A stretch of DNA of 64,000 nt, from contig LR990060.1 of the NCBI GenBank assembly GCA_905147135.1, positions 12,788,001-12,852,000 of the forward strand. Reading direction: 5' to 3'. Positions 52,834 through 64,000 of this stretch are shown one piece after another. The notes beneath the pieces were generated by a model, which worked only from the letters and a program-made list of their open reading frames with translations, was not told the origin of the DNA and did no database searches. Source of the DNA: Blastobasis lacticolella. Lineage: Eukaryota; Arthropoda; Insecta; Lepidoptera; Blastobasidae. A program made the position numbers and the translations under genes. The number at the start of each line of letters is the position of its first letter. Positions within the stretch are counted from its first letter, which is position 1.

Positions 52834-54224
52834 ACAGTCCAGTGTTAGACTTGAGCCACCTCTGCATCAGTATAGGGTTTTGCCATAATCTTTATATTGG
52901 CAGGTTAGACAGAGCAGAAAACATAGGCTATAATTTATCCCGAAATTCAATGAGGTTCCCGTGACAACGGGTCCAGAAGTCGTGGGCAAAAGCTAGTACA
53001 TACTTGTATAAGTAAAGACACTTCTGAAGATCTGACAGCGGCTCTTTGACAAAGCGAACGCACTGCGTTCAATACGGCTCTATTATTATAAGTTCATTTT
53101 GAAGGTCTCACAGTGCAGATCGCCACGCAAATATTGACAATTCGAACCTTGTGTTTCTGTATTCCTGAATACGGTTTCTCAGTAGATACCTACTAATGTT
53201 TTATTTATTTATTTAACAATTTATTGCACACAATAAAGAAATACAGAGATATAACATAGATATAACTGACTAAACAGGTAATGTAATGTGGGTACATTAC
53301 ATTGCACCCAATTGGTGCTACGAAGCGGCAACCCAAACCGGCGCAAAATGGCGCTAAAACCTAAGCTGTGTGCACATTCGTATTTCAAAACTCTTTACCA
53401 TAATCGCGAGGCCCGACGCGATCGGGTCGCCGTCGAGGGCCTCTAGTGCGGCTCACGCGCACTGAAAACCAGCGTCACGGCAACTGTCGTGGCATATGCT
53501 GAGTGTGGTCCCATTGGACTCTCCACATGGCACAAGTAACGAGATTAGAGTATCTTTTTTCTTTTTCTTGTTTTGTTTGTCTCTGTTTGATTATATTTTT
53601 TAAATTTAATTTTAAGAATTTTGTGCTGTGTGTTTTAGTGTAATAAATGTGTTTTACTTTACTTTACAATGGACCAATTTAACCATTGGGGAAAGGGGGA
53701 TCGCTCTCAGCGGACACATACAATTTTTAGTAGATACAGGCTCCACTCCTAGGTAGTGTCCTACTCCTCTACTCTACCACTTTACTCTACCCCTGCCTCT
53801 AAGTTTTGCCCCTTATACTGCGCGCATTCTGTACCCATTTGTGACAGATAGGTGCAATTAAGTTTGAAATTCGCGTAAACAATAGAATCTTAATGGCCGG
53901 CACCGCATCTGCTCCCCTTTGGTTGTAGATGTTCTGGACGACGGTGGCCACTTTCCATCAGGTGGACCGTCTGACCGTGTGCCGAGCAAGACAATAAAAA
54001 AAAACAGTTATGTAGTGTCGAGCTTACCGAGTCCAGGTGGAGGCATATGTATACTGTTAGATATGTATAGTGTTGGGAAGTAGTGTATGTCACTTATGGT
54101 TTAGTGTGTAGTATAGAGAGAAATAGATAACAAACAGAACAAAAACAAAACGAGAGTAGTGACGTCTACGGTTACATTAACATTCGAGCAATCATTCAAG
54201 CTTTTTTTTTATTTTTGACTATCC
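52834..54224. other. Gene-free stretch with LINE UTR text
   Basis: 53205-53660 resembles a LINE UTR (TTATTGCACACAATAAAG at the left, CTGAAAACCAGCGTCACGG, AACGAGATTAGAGTATC and ATAAATGTGTTTTA at the right). R3-like text at 53925-53990. No gene. Confidence 0.4.
52905..52997 (+). mobile_element. Helitron-like 3' end
   Basis: Contains GGCTATAATTTATCCCG, GTGACAACGGGTCC and ends GGGCAAAAGCTAG followed by T. It matches the end of the fragment at 49040-49275. Confidence 0.5.
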
Positions 54225-54350
54225 AGGCATTTGACAGCCATCTCACCTGGTAAGTAAGTGACGATGCGGCCGAAGATGGAGCATGCCTGTCTAAGAACAG
54301 CCTATGCACTCTAGCTTTGAAGGCGTCCAGATTATAGTGATCAGGGAACA
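54225..54350 (-). pseudogene. Jockey-like RT C-terminal fragment
   Basis: Minus-strand LDAFKARVHRLFLDRHAPSS...; same family as the remnant at 42846. A further scrap is on the plus strand at about 8690-8780 (ACGAGCATGCTTCATCTTCG). Confidence 0.6.
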
Positions 54351-54558
54351 CAGCTTTGCTTAGTTTGGGGCTAGATAGCGCTGTGTGAATTTGTCCACGA
54401 TTATTTATTTAATTTCATTTTATTCGCCGATTGCGCAGCCTACTATATTGGTGTAGGGACTAGGCAGGCACTAGGCTGTTAGTTCCCCCAAAAATTCGAA
54501 TAAATAAATAAGTATAGAAATCAGAATTGCATAAACCTTTGAGATAAATTGCGTAGTA

Positions 54559-54603
54559 ATCGCCTAAGTCTGTATGAGCTCTCCCCATACAGACTTAGGC
54601 GAT
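54559..54603. repeat. Hairpin, 18-bp perfect arms, 9-base loop
   Basis: Arms ATCGCCTAAGTCTGTATG and its reverse complement, with loop AGCTCTCCC. GC content of the arms is higher than the surroundings. Confidence 0.9.
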
Positions 54604-55850
54604 ATGTGGAGATGTTCCACTAAAACTGACATAACACTATGATGTGTAGAGATGTTTCTCGAAACTGTTAAATGAAAAAATAGAAGATTTAGACATTTGT
54701 CGCTACATCCTCCATATTGAGCCCCACCCCTCTCCACGTTCCACATATATTAAAGCGCGGCATCCAGTTATTGGTGCTCAACTGCAGTGGCCACAGCAAT
54801 TCAATGGCGTGCCATTTGAATGGCACGAATTTAATGCGATAAATTATTATCGGATAACCAGTGTATGGGCCATCTTGGTAGTGCTTTTGGCTTGTGACGA
54901 TGGCCCTGTGGGATAGCTGTAAACCAATTCTTGTGGTCTACGAATGTAACCTTCACTTGATGATTTGAGTTTTATATCCACTTTCCTTTACAGTTGGATG
55001 GATAGGTGCCTTTTTTAAACCATTAGCATCCACGCGAGCGCTCTCCTTCTGATGCTTGGCTTTTCTATCTCCAGCAATTTACTGCGAGTGTGAAAGAGAT
55101 AGGTAGTGCACGAGAGTGCTTGCGTGGATGCGAGCGGTTTCAAACATATTTGTTTTTAATTATTTAGTATTTCAAGATAGCTTTATGACAGTTTGACGGG
55201 GGACCTGGATCTAGACATACATTCTATGACCTAATCGAGGTCATTTAATTAGGTTGGGTCAAGAGCAGGTACCCTAAACCTAAAATAAAATTTAATGAAT
55301 GTGGAAAAAGAGGCAGAAGTATGTCAGCACTGTAGCAGGATGATTTCAATTTGATTTCAGAACAATGATTTCTGCCTACATCTACGGGATTATCGATGCC
55401 ATCTGAACTTCGCCTAAAACAATGATCAGTTGGGCAGACTAGTTGGCGACAACAGGCTGACTCGTTTGAGAAGCCACAGGGGAAAAAAGGCCCACCACAT
55501 GGCCAACTGGGTTGTCGCCTAGCGGAGAAGATGCTCGGGTACGAGGCCAGACGTCATAGGCCCGCAGACCTACCTCCCACACAAAAAAGGAGGCAGAAAA
55601 TCCGGATGATAGTCGGCCAAAGCTATAATCGGCCCATCTCTAGTATCTACTTATGTACTTACTAAATACTGCCGAGGTGATTACTGCATTACGGGTGTAT
55701 AAATTAAACGATGTATTGTTTCCAATTAAATTGTATTGTTATGCAGGAATATCGAATGATCAAACTAAATGAACGATTGTGCAGTATTTATTACACTCAG
55801 AAATATTCTATTGAACTCTTTATTGTACACACAATGTTACAAAATGAATT
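54604..55850. other. Gene-free stretch
   Basis: A dispersed repeat at 55015-55145 (GCATCCACGCGAGCGCTCTC, GGATGCGAGCGGTTTCAAA) has a relative at 14790-14900. The rest is not recognised. Confidence 0.35.
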
Positions 55851-56009
55851 ACAGAAGTGTATGGCACTAAGGTGGCTGCCTGATGGTAAGCAGTCACCGC
55901 AGCCTATGGACGTTTGTAATACCAGGAGCAACACCCACGCGTTGACGACCTCGTAGAAGTTGTCACAATGGCGAACTTATCTTGTTAAGAGATCTCTTCC
56001 AGCTAACTA

Positions 56010-56203
56010 TTCTATTGGCAGGCGGGTTGGAGATCGCAGTGTTTAAATATAACAATGGAAAATGCTGCTGCCCATTTTCCAGACTACGGAGACTCTTGAT
56101 CTTCTGCCTCGAAAACATCCAAGCGTGGAGATTATGGCAATACCCTCCCATTTCGTGGGAGAGGCCCTAAGTCCTGCAGTGGACTGTGACGGGCTGTGAT
56201 GAT
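56010..56203. repeat. R4 repeat with an internal inversion
   Basis: The left part (GGCAGGCGGGTTGGAGATCG ... CTGCCTCGAAAACATC) is in minus orientation and the right part (AAGCGTGGAGATTATGGC ... GGGCTGTGATGATG) in plus orientation, without overlap. Confidence 0.65.
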
Positions 56204-56579
56204 GAACTATTCTATTAGATATATATCAGCAAATACTCTAGATGCTATCTATAATAACGACCGCTGGCGTACACAGTGAGTTTATTTAATAGTTTCAATG
56301 TTGTTAGTTTCAATTTGAAGAATAAATTGTTTCGAACTGAGAAAACCTTCGACATCTCCGCGCGAACAAATAGGGCAATTTTCTTTTTCAATTTAGAATA
56401 GAAATCCATTAAAAAGTAGAGGTCGGAATGAATTTATGTAGACTAAAGAAGTAGACTCTAGTATCGATAAAATTAAAGAGAGAAAAAGTCCCAATAGTTC
56501 TGTCTAGAGAATGGACTACTTGTATAGGACTACTGAGTTACATAACTAGTGGGGAAAAATCCTAGTAGTTTTATTAATA

Positions 56580-57380
56580 TTTTTTTTATGTCATACGTTA
56601 GGCAAACAGGCAAGCGGGCCACCTGATGGGAAGTGGTCACCGCTGCCTATAGACATTAGCAACACCAAGAGTATCGCCAATGCGTTGCCCACCTTTATAA
56701 CACGTTGCTCTGGCAGCAAAAGGCCAAAAGTGCACTGCCAAAGCCACGGTTCCCCAAATCCCCACCCCATGGAGCACTGGAGACCTTACTCACCGGCGGA
56801 AACACAATACTACTTAAAAGAGAAATGTTCAGCTACGGTGTTCTGTAAGGTGGATTATCTACGCAACCCAACTTAACTCACACGAGTACTACAGAGAAGA
56901 CTTTCTACGAAGTCGAACATCTAACTGATATGCATTGCCACATTCTACTGCAGTTTACTTTTTTATGTTAAAAGGCAGACAAACAAGCAAGGGAGCCACC
57001 TGATGGAAAGTGTTAACCGCCGCCTATGGACATCAGCAACACTAGGGGCGCTATCAATGCGTTTTTTTTATGACATACGATATGCAAACAGGCAAGCGGG
57101 CCACCTGATGGAAAGTAGTCACCACTGCCTATAGACATTAGCAACACCAAGAGTGTCGCCAATGCGTTGCCCACCCCTATAACACGTTGCTCTGGCAGCA
57201 AAAAGACAAATGCCCCTAAAATGTCTCTAAAGAGACCTTTAATATACCTCCTGAACGATCCCATGTCATAGTCCAAAGGAAACACTGTGAGCTCATTCCA
57301 TATCCGAATCGTACGAGCGTGATACGTTTCTTTCGAACCTTCGCGTGGACAGCAACAGAGGGTTATAGCATATTTTGAAT
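56580..57380 (+). repeat. Three R3 repeats in tandem
   Basis: Copies at about 56580-56870, 56960-57060 and 57066-57380, all in the same orientation and each with CCACCTGATGG and CATCAGCAACAC or a variant. The second is truncated by the third at AATGCG|TTTTTTTATGAC. The first and third share a distinctive subfamily text (ACACGTTGCTCTGGCAGCAA). Confidence 0.75.
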
Positions 57381-58796
57381 TTAATTATTTGTGTATTAAG
57401 AAAGCATACATATATAGTACGTACATATGTTTAGAGTGCGTAATGTGTACCTAAGTATTGTGATCACACCTAGTTATAAATCTGACCAACTTGATAACTT
57501 TGTTATAATAGGACCACGATAAGGCCGTATTGACTGACAGTAGTACAAATTATAAAGTGTGGATATGGCAATAATCTGGGGATAATCTGTCCTGTCAGTT
57601 CTTGTAAACATTTAGTTATTTGGTCACTATTAGCTTGAACTTGTACTTTTACTTTGTCTAAATTATTAATCATGCTGATAATTATATCCCGCATTTCCTT
57701 TTTTAATTGTTTTGCCAATTATTTAATAATATTTTTCATAACTCACGAAAGTAAGCAATCCTACAGAAATTAAATTGTTTGTTACATTCTATGACGTTTA
57801 AAAAGTTGCCATACAGAGATTTTTATTTAATTTTTTAAATAAGCGGTTCGGACTTAGCGTGGTCTTATTCTATGTATTACACTTAATATAATGTATTAGT
57901 AATCATATTGTTATCTTGACGAGCCAAGTCTTCTCCCTGCTCAGGGAATGCCGCGGCGCATGTTATTGTAAAATGTAAAATTGTAAACACCACAGAGAAA
58001 AAAAACTTGTCTTAACCATGAAGGTAGCCAACTTTCCAATCTCTTTGGTAAACACTTACCTACCCGTAAAGTGAAGGTACAAAACCTATTAAAGACTATA
58101 AAATATTGACGTTCATAAGACAGTGTTGACATTGTAAACTGAATAAAAAGATATTGTATTGTTTTGTAATAATTCATTTGTTGTAACTACCTCGCCGTGC
58201 AAAATATGAAATTTCCATCGAAATTGCACTGCGTCAGAATAATATTTAACTACCTACTCTACACAACAATTTCAAATAAGTAGGTCCTTACCGATATGAC
58301 GTCGAGTGGCCGTTTAAATCTTGAATTCCGTTTAAATTTGGTGGAGAAACAAATTACGGCGAGTATGTTGAACTTAGTACCTACATCATCATCATCATTG
58401 CAGCCCATGATACTACTGCTCGCTCATTAAAATTTCAACGTTGTAGTTTAGGTTGTAAAGATGTTTGCGCTTAGAGAATAACACTCCTTGATGGTAAGCG
58501 GTAACTGTCGCCCATAACATCTACGATTCATGCATTTAGGTTGGAGGCAATCAAAATGCAAAAACGTAGATGCGTTGTCACTGTAAGGACTAAGATGAAA
58601 TGGCTCATGCCATTACCTTAGGCTACCTTATCCTTCAATCCACCTTCTAATTGACTTGAAGTTTTTAGTTTCAATTTTGATGCAGTGGAAGCAATTCAAT
58701 TCAATTCAATTCAAAATTTCTTAATTGATTAGGACATTAAATATCTCTTTCAATCGTCAAAAAGGAGGGGGGTGCAGGAATAATAAATAAATAAAT
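57381..58796. other. Gene-free stretch
   Basis: A minus-strand frame at about 57503-57695 (KKEMRDIIISMINNLDKVKV, QVQANSDQITKCLQELTG) looks coiled-coil-like and could be a relic of a transposon gag-like protein; it has no upstream exon signal. A CAATT microsatellite lies at 58688-58710. Otherwise AT-rich. Confidence 0.3.
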
Positions 58797-59063
58797 AAAT
58801 ATTCGTGGACAAATTCACACAGCGCCATCTAGCCCCAAACTAAGCAAAGCTTGTGCTATGGGTGCTAGATAACTGATATACTACTTAAATACTTTTTTTT
58901 TTTTTTTTTAAATACATACTTATTATACATAGAACACCCAGACCCGTAACAGAAATTAAAATTCATCATTTCAATTTCTGCCCGGCCGGGAATCGAACCC
59001 GGGACCTCTTGCGTGGCAGACCATTGAACCAGAGATGTTGACCATTGAACCACTCAGGTCGTC
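58797..59063 (-). repeat. R2 SINE-like repeat
   Basis: Head in minus orientation ends at about 59063; a short duplication (GACCATTGAACCA twice, 59021-59053) disrupts the anticodon-arm part. A run of T/A lies in the body at 58895-58909. Confidence 0.8.
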
Positions 59064-59065
59064 AA

Positions 59066-60002
59066 CTGGACTATGCAATTTTGAACATTTAATTTTGATT
59101 TCTGTTCCACAGACAGTCACTGAACACAAGTCAACTTGGCCAGATCAAACAAAAACAGACACAGGATAATTTCTGAGTATTTTGGTTTTATTTCCTACCC
59201 TGAGGGCTCTTGTGAGGGTTTTTGAGTATATTAATAATACGCATACATAACAGCCACATTATTATCGCGATGTAAAAGTACATCAGTGACATCTAGTGTC
59301 CAAGTATAAAACAATACATATTAAAAAAGTTCCACACCAAGCATTCAACACTTACAGACCCCCACTTCAAACGTAACACCCTTCCTATTTCCGTCAGTGC
59401 TTCATAAATCCAACAGAAATAAATATTTAAAATGAACTCTAACGAACTGAAATAAACATCATAATAGAGTGGCGCACACGGCGGTCGTTAGTAATCTACT
59501 AAGCCAATTAGCTCTAAATAATGAATTCATACGATAACCTCCGAGCGCCGTGCACCAATCGACTGCCAATTGTCAATTTTGAATATCGAATCTAATATGG
59601 CGCACCGAGTTCGAAATTCGCTCCAAATTCAAACAATAACGGTCGGGTAATCTTCCCACAATCGATTCTCACTCGCCCAAAGTTGGATAACTGTTGTGTT
59701 GGCACCGGATTCGTGTTTGATGTTGTATTAAATTGATTGCCTTGCCATAATTTTGGTTGGCATAATTGGAACTGCATTTGATTTATTTGGGTTTGTTCTA
59801 TTGGTTAATGATGTGGCGTCCAGGGAGGTAAATGTTAGGAATAAACGGTTTAGCTTGTGTGATTGGTAGAGGTTTGTCACTAGGTTTATAACTAGCAAAT
59901 GCCACCAGGAGCAACAAACTAGCAAATTTTCTTGTTGAATTTCTCCGGTTCTATTATAGATTCCTTGAAGTTTAAACATAAATCAAGAGGTACCTACATT
60001 CA
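59066..60002. other. Gene-free AT-rich stretch
   Basis: No recognised repeat or gene. Minus-strand frames at 59592-59979 are low-complexity Asn/Gln/Thr-rich and are not supported as genes. Confidence 0.35.
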
Positions 60003-60237
60003 GAGGTATTCACAATGATTCGAAACCGTTTCCGAACGATTCGACACGAAATCGTGAGCGGCGAATCCGTGTCGATCGATTCGAAAACTGTTATTCAGAA
60101 TCCCGATAGATTCCACGGAAACTCTACTCTCTATAACATATGAAAATTTCATCAAAATTAACTGAAACCACATTTTCCTACGAACTTTTGCGGGGTCCTT
60201 TGTCGATTCCGATTTCCGAGCCATTGTGAATACGGCT
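60003..60237 (-). mobile_element. M1 MITE next to the poly-C MITE
   Basis: Same sequence as the other M1 copies with a small internal deletion (the GTATCCGAATCC segment is missing). The next element starts within 10 bp. Confidence 0.8.
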
Positions 60238-60245
60238 ACTGATGA

Positions 60246-60566
60246 GGGAACGTACCCATACTACGTGACCTGTTTTTTAAGATTTTTTGACCCCCCCCCC
60301 TCCCCTCGGTGACCACTCGTAGTATATGCCAAGACCCCCCCCCCCCCTTAAAGTTTTTCGTAGCATTGACAAGTATTATTTTTAATTATTTCGCAGGCAG
60401 AAAGTGTAACAAATGAAAATAATTTGACTCATATTTGCAATTTCTTGCGGCGAAATCGACTACGTAACAAAAATTTAAGCCACCCCCCCGCTCCTGTGAC
60501 TGAGCGTAGTATTTTGAAGATCTCCCTCCCCCCCCTAAACGGGTCACGTAGTATGGGTACGTTCCC
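60246..60566. mobile_element. MITE with 26-bp inverted ends and poly-C tracts
   Basis: Starts GGGAACGTACCCATACTACG and ends with its exact reverse complement; identity extends about 26 bp. TGA flanks both sides, compatible with a 3-bp duplication. Two or more runs of C (8 to 13) lie inside both halves. Non-coding. Confidence 0.8.
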
Positions 60567-60589
60567 TGAGATGGTGGTAAAATGCCTGC

Positions 60590-60862
60590 GTAGTGATAAT
60601 CTTTATCTTATCTCAGTGCACTCGCGCGCGAGTGTCAGTGTTGGCCTTGACCATTATCCAGGATTTGGCAGATCAGGTTCTTACAGTGGAGCGACTACTA
60701 CCTGACTCTGACCTCCGTAACCCTGATAGCAGGGTAACCTGGCCAGATTTGATCATAGTTACACATTCAGTTGCCTGAATGTGCAGGTTTCATCACGATG
60801 TTTTCCCCCTCCGTAAGAGTATCGGTTAGTGTTCAACTAATATACAAAACTCAGAACCTACA
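60590..60862 (-). repeat. R1 SINE-like fragment
   Basis: Contains CAGGTTTCATCACGATGTTT and CATTATCCAGGATTTGGCAG in minus orientation; head absent. Confidence 0.7.
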
Positions 60863-61595
60863 CATTACGAATGAGTAACAGACACACAAACTTTTCAAAT
60901 AATTATTAATTTTAATAGCATAGTTGCTGAGCTAACTATACGGAACCATGATCTAAGGCCAGTCTATCTCGTAAATCAGTTTGTAAGCAGCCCCATTCAG
61001 CCTTCAAAGAGCGACCAATAATAGCCGTTGAGCAAGCTCTCCACAGTGCATTGGCCGGGAGCAGTATTCTTTCAAGCGGATTCAGCGCTGCACTGCATAG
61101 ACAAGTGCAGCAATGGGTAGATACAGCTGGATTTTTAATGATAGCTGTTTTTATTAGAAATACTTTTAATGGTCTCATCAAGATTATTTTAAGCGCAAAA
61201 TAATACAGTGACTTAAAGCTAAAATCTATCGAGAACCGAGCACGAGAAAGGTATGCAGATAAACCCACAAGAGTAAAATTGGAGGAAGCTCATATAAATT
61301 AGACATAGAGGCATAGAAGGAGCCTCCTCACAGATGAAGTCAATCTATATTTTGTTTCTATTTTTAATGATGCATATAGAATGTCCAAAAGGGACGGCTA
61401 TACGTTTTCAAATGCCCCTCCATAACCACCGCTATTGTTAAATTTGGTGGGCTTGGTCATGTTAGTGCACTAGGTTTTAGTATGACATTATGTAATTTGT
61501 ATAGAGCTGTGATAGATTCACAGTGTACATTTTCTATAGGTCGGCGTTCCATTTATGCTCATGTCCAATATCTTTAAGGATACATTACGCCGGCC

Positions 61596-61757
61596 CCTTT
61601 CCTTCATCGGGAAATTCGACCCGGGGGAACGCTTCATCCTTATGTCGTGGATCATCCAGCTATCTGCACGAGCCGCTTTGGTTCCATCTTTATAATGCGT
61701 ACGGCTAAGAAATGGAACACGTTGCCTGTGAGTGTGCGTGTGCGTTTCGGAAACTAG
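61596..61757 (+). pseudogene. Non-LTR RT C-terminal fragment
   Basis: Frame PFLHREIRPGGTLHPYVVDH, PAICTSRFGSIFIMRTAKKW, NTLPVSVRVRFGN and TAG; the TAKKWNxLPxxV motif marks the end of Jockey/CR1-type ORF2. A ~60-bp text (TTTGTATAGA...TATAGGTCG) occurs on both sides, at 61496-61556 and 61768-61830. Confidence 0.65.
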
Positions 61758-62067
61758 GCGTAAGTCATTTGTATAGAATTGTAATAGACTGACAGAGTAC
61801 ATTCTCTATAGGTCGAGGCTCCATCTATCGACGACGAAGTACCAATATCTCCTAACTAAAAAATTACAACTTTTCAAGAAACGAAAAAAATGTCTCACAT
61901 TTTTATTTTTTATAAAAGTTTATTTTTTAAAAGCTTTTTCTATTAGTGTTTAAAGTTACGAAAAATCGAATATCAAACTTAGGGGTCTTGCCAGCACGTG
62001 CGAAATTGCATTCTGCTTCGATTGACATTAAAAACTAAAAATCGCCAAAATTGAACTTAGGAGGTAT

Positions 62068-62207
62068 TGAAAGAAAGAAAGAAAGAAAGAAAGAAAATAT
62101 TTATTACAAAGGACGCCACGACATAATAATTTACATTTAACACAAAAAAAAAGAGTACATAAAACACGGAGACAATTATAGGGTTCCCAGTGGCATTTTT
62201 CGTGGGC
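62068..62207 (-). repeat. 3' end of a LINE with a TTTC-repeat tail, second copy
   Basis: Same sequence as 19935-20080, with a slightly different A-run length. High identity suggests a recent origin for both. Confidence 0.65.
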
Positions 62208-62924
62208 ATCCATTACTACTATTGGTACTACGTCGTCGTCGTGCTTTATGTCCAATATCATTGAGAAAACAGCTAGAAAAGCGCTATTGCGCTGCATTGG
62301 CTCTATCGTCTAGTACCGCTGTGAAGTGTGAAGGGCTCTCAGCTGGCTTTGTGTCGCCGCGGGCAGTCGTCAGCTGTTTTTACACGACGCATGCAGAGTA
62401 GCTGCCCTTGTCTACAATGGCTGGAGAGCAATTGCCCCCTCCCTGCTTCTTGGTGTTATTGTTTTTATCCGACTGCGCGACGTAATGGGAGTAATGTGTT
62501 TATTAAATTGTGTGTTAGGTGTAATTGACTATTATCTTATAGTGTTGTTATGTTATTTTGGAGGCTGTTTCTTATTCAATCACACTTCAACTTTTACGAA
62601 AAAAGAACATTATTAAAAGTTGTAGTTTTGTCTCTGTACTAAAACGTTGTAACTTGCAGTGCCCTAGCAGGGTTCTTGTGTGAAACTAAAACATATCGTA
62701 ACATCTGTAACAACCACAAGAAAGCAATAAAGTTTATGATTATATGTCGTTGCCGGAAGTCTGTATGGTATCAATTTGACACACCAATCCAAAGCGACTA
62801 ATATAACAGAGGCAGACCAGCTTGCACCTGCGTAAACTAGAAAATGGGCAACAGTAATTTTTCTGAAAGAAAGAACGACATACATTTATTACACATGGCA
62901 CACCACGACACACTGAAATAAAAT
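62208..62924. other. Gene-free stretch
   Basis: A locally GC-rich piece (62330-62440) without a recognisable product. A GAAAGAAAGAACGACATACA motif at 62865-62885, followed by TTTATTACAC, resembles a decayed relative of the LINE end at 62068. Confidence 0.35.
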
Positions 62925-63035
62925 GTTAATGTCCCGGTTATGCCCTCGCGCACGAGGGCCCGGGGTCCGCCTTGACCATGATCCAGGATTTGGCTGATCT
63001 CTGTGACCCTGCTATTAGGGAAAGCTGACCTGATT
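62925..63035 (-). repeat. R1 SINE-like 3' fragment
   Basis: GTTAATGTCCCGGTTATGCC to CTGCTATTAGGGAAAGCTGACC; only the 3' end is present. Confidence 0.65.
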
Positions 63036-63179
63036 GGGTCCTTAAAAACGCCCTGGGTCTTTAAAATGAACCTACTTACTCCTCATGGCCTATTTATTGA
63101 CTGGAAGATAAAGCCGTACTGGCTCTAAGTCCGTCAATTACGTCGTTATGCAATAAAGTTTTAAATATCAACATCATCA

Positions 63180-63360
63180 TCTTGGTGTTACATCCCGGTT
63201 GCGCCCCCGCGCGGCTCGGGAGGGCCCAGGGTCCGCCTTGCTGCTACTCCTGGCCCACCTCACTCGGTCTTCGGCATCCTTAGTGCTTATTGGCACGCAT
63301 ATCATTCTTGACTACGTCAAGCCATCGCATCTTAGGCCGGCCGCTCCTTCGTTTTAACTC
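63180..63360 (-). repeat. RTE-like LINE 3' end
   Basis: CGGTTGCGCCCCCGCGCGGC to AAGCCATCGCATCTTAGGCC. Decayed coding (DAxDRxxWxRxxxKADPGPxxR type) is visible in part on the minus strand. Confidence 0.5.
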
Positions 63361-63401
63361 TACAAACAAGTAAATATAAATAAATAAATAAATATAATAA
63401 A

Positions 63402-63644
63402 TAAATATTCGTGGACAAATTCACACAGCGCCATCTAGCCCCAAACTAAGCAAAGCTTGTACTATGGGTGCTAGATAACTGATATACTACTTTAATACTT
63501 TTAAATACATACTTATTATACATAGAACACCCAGACCCGTAACAGAAATTAAAATTCATCATTTCAATTTCTACCCGGCCGGGAATCGAACCCGGGACCT
63601 CTTGCGTGGCAGACGATGTTGACCATTAAACCACTCAGGTCGTC
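63402..63644 (-). repeat. R2 SINE-like repeat
   Basis: Well preserved from GTGGACAAATTCACACAGCG to the head CCACTCAGGTCGTC. Confidence 0.8.
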
Positions 63645-63907
63645 AAAATATCACGGGTTGTTGATACAAACATAGTTACTACCAAACCTAATCCTGAAAT
63701 GTCTATCAAAAGCTCCAATTCAGTGGTACATTACAGCCCGTAATTGCATCCAAAATACGCCCTTCAGCTATGCAGTGGGAATAGGCGCTCTCGGGCGCTT
63801 AAACCGAACTGTGTATTAATATGGTTGCAAATGCGTTTGGACACCGACGAGGAAGCGTCGGCGATGTGAGGTGTTTATATTTTTAGAGGCTTTTATTTAG
63901 TTATTTT

Positions 63908-64000
63908 ACGACCTGAGTGGTACAGTGGTCAACAGGCCGGTCTGCCACGCAAGAGGTCCCGGGTTCGATTCCCGGCCGGGCAGAAATTGAAATGATGAAT
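63908..64000 (+). repeat. R2 SINE-like repeat, runs off the window
   Basis: Complete tRNA-Gly-like head CGACCTGAGTGGTACAGTGG...GGTTCGATTCCCGGCC, then GGCAGAAATTGAAATGATGA at the window end. Confidence 0.8.

Noticed and set aside
57503..57718. Coiled-coil-like minus-strand ORF as a gene
   Set aside because: It has a stop just upstream, no acceptor and no recognised family; kept only as a note for the region.

Overview
This window looks like insect nuclear DNA, most probably from a moth or butterfly (Lepidoptera). It is AT-rich and intron-bearing, with very few genes and many transposable-element remnants: tRNA-headed SINE-like repeats, hAT and Helitron non-autonomous elements, and RTE/Jockey/CR1-like reverse-transcriptase tails. 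It also has a short TTAGG-type telomeric tract. I cannot name the species. Cellular genes lie only in the first ~23 kb. At the left end two genes diverge. On the minus strand is the first coding exon of a HERPUD-like ER-stress/ERAD protein (3564-3713), whose later exons were not found in the window. On the plus strand is a complete four-exon Mediator subunit 20 gene (MED20, 5702-7591, 208 aa). Between 9.9 and 22.2 kb, on the minus strand, are two tandem ecdysteroid-kinase-like (EcKL/CHK kinase-like) genes. Each has coding exons of 39 codons, 345-346 codons and a previously easy-to-miss 38-codon last exon, giving 423 and 422 aa. The proximal copy (9931-13099) has a hAT element about 116 bp beyond its stop codon. 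The distal copy (15308-22234) has a second intron swollen to 3.3 kb by repeats. The only other cellular-looking coding sequence is a broken C2H2 zinc-finger fragment at 43.7-44.1 kb. From 23 kb to the end the window is essentially repeats. The clearest ones show boundaries in the sequence itself: six hAT insertions each flanked by a perfect 8-bp target duplication; a 746-bp Helitron inserted between A and T inside a 65-bp minisatellite; an 84-bp-arm snapback element carrying one of the hAT elements in its loop; a ~2 kb inverted structure (44.4-46.5 kb) with 91-bp arms around convergent ~110-bp repeats; a ~1 kb degenerate array built on a GCTCGCT motif (23.3-24.4 kb); and a ~244-bp MITE filled with TCGCG words. 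Repeat families are labelled here R1 (SINE-like, tRNA-type head ending GGGTTCGAA), R2 (SINE-like, tRNA-Gly-like head), R3 (element with a CCACCTGATGG core), R4 (element ending in a GATGAT tract) and M1 (MITE starting AGCCGTATTCACAATG). These labels are mine, not database names. No operon, CRISPR, rRNA or convincing free-standing tRNA gene is present.
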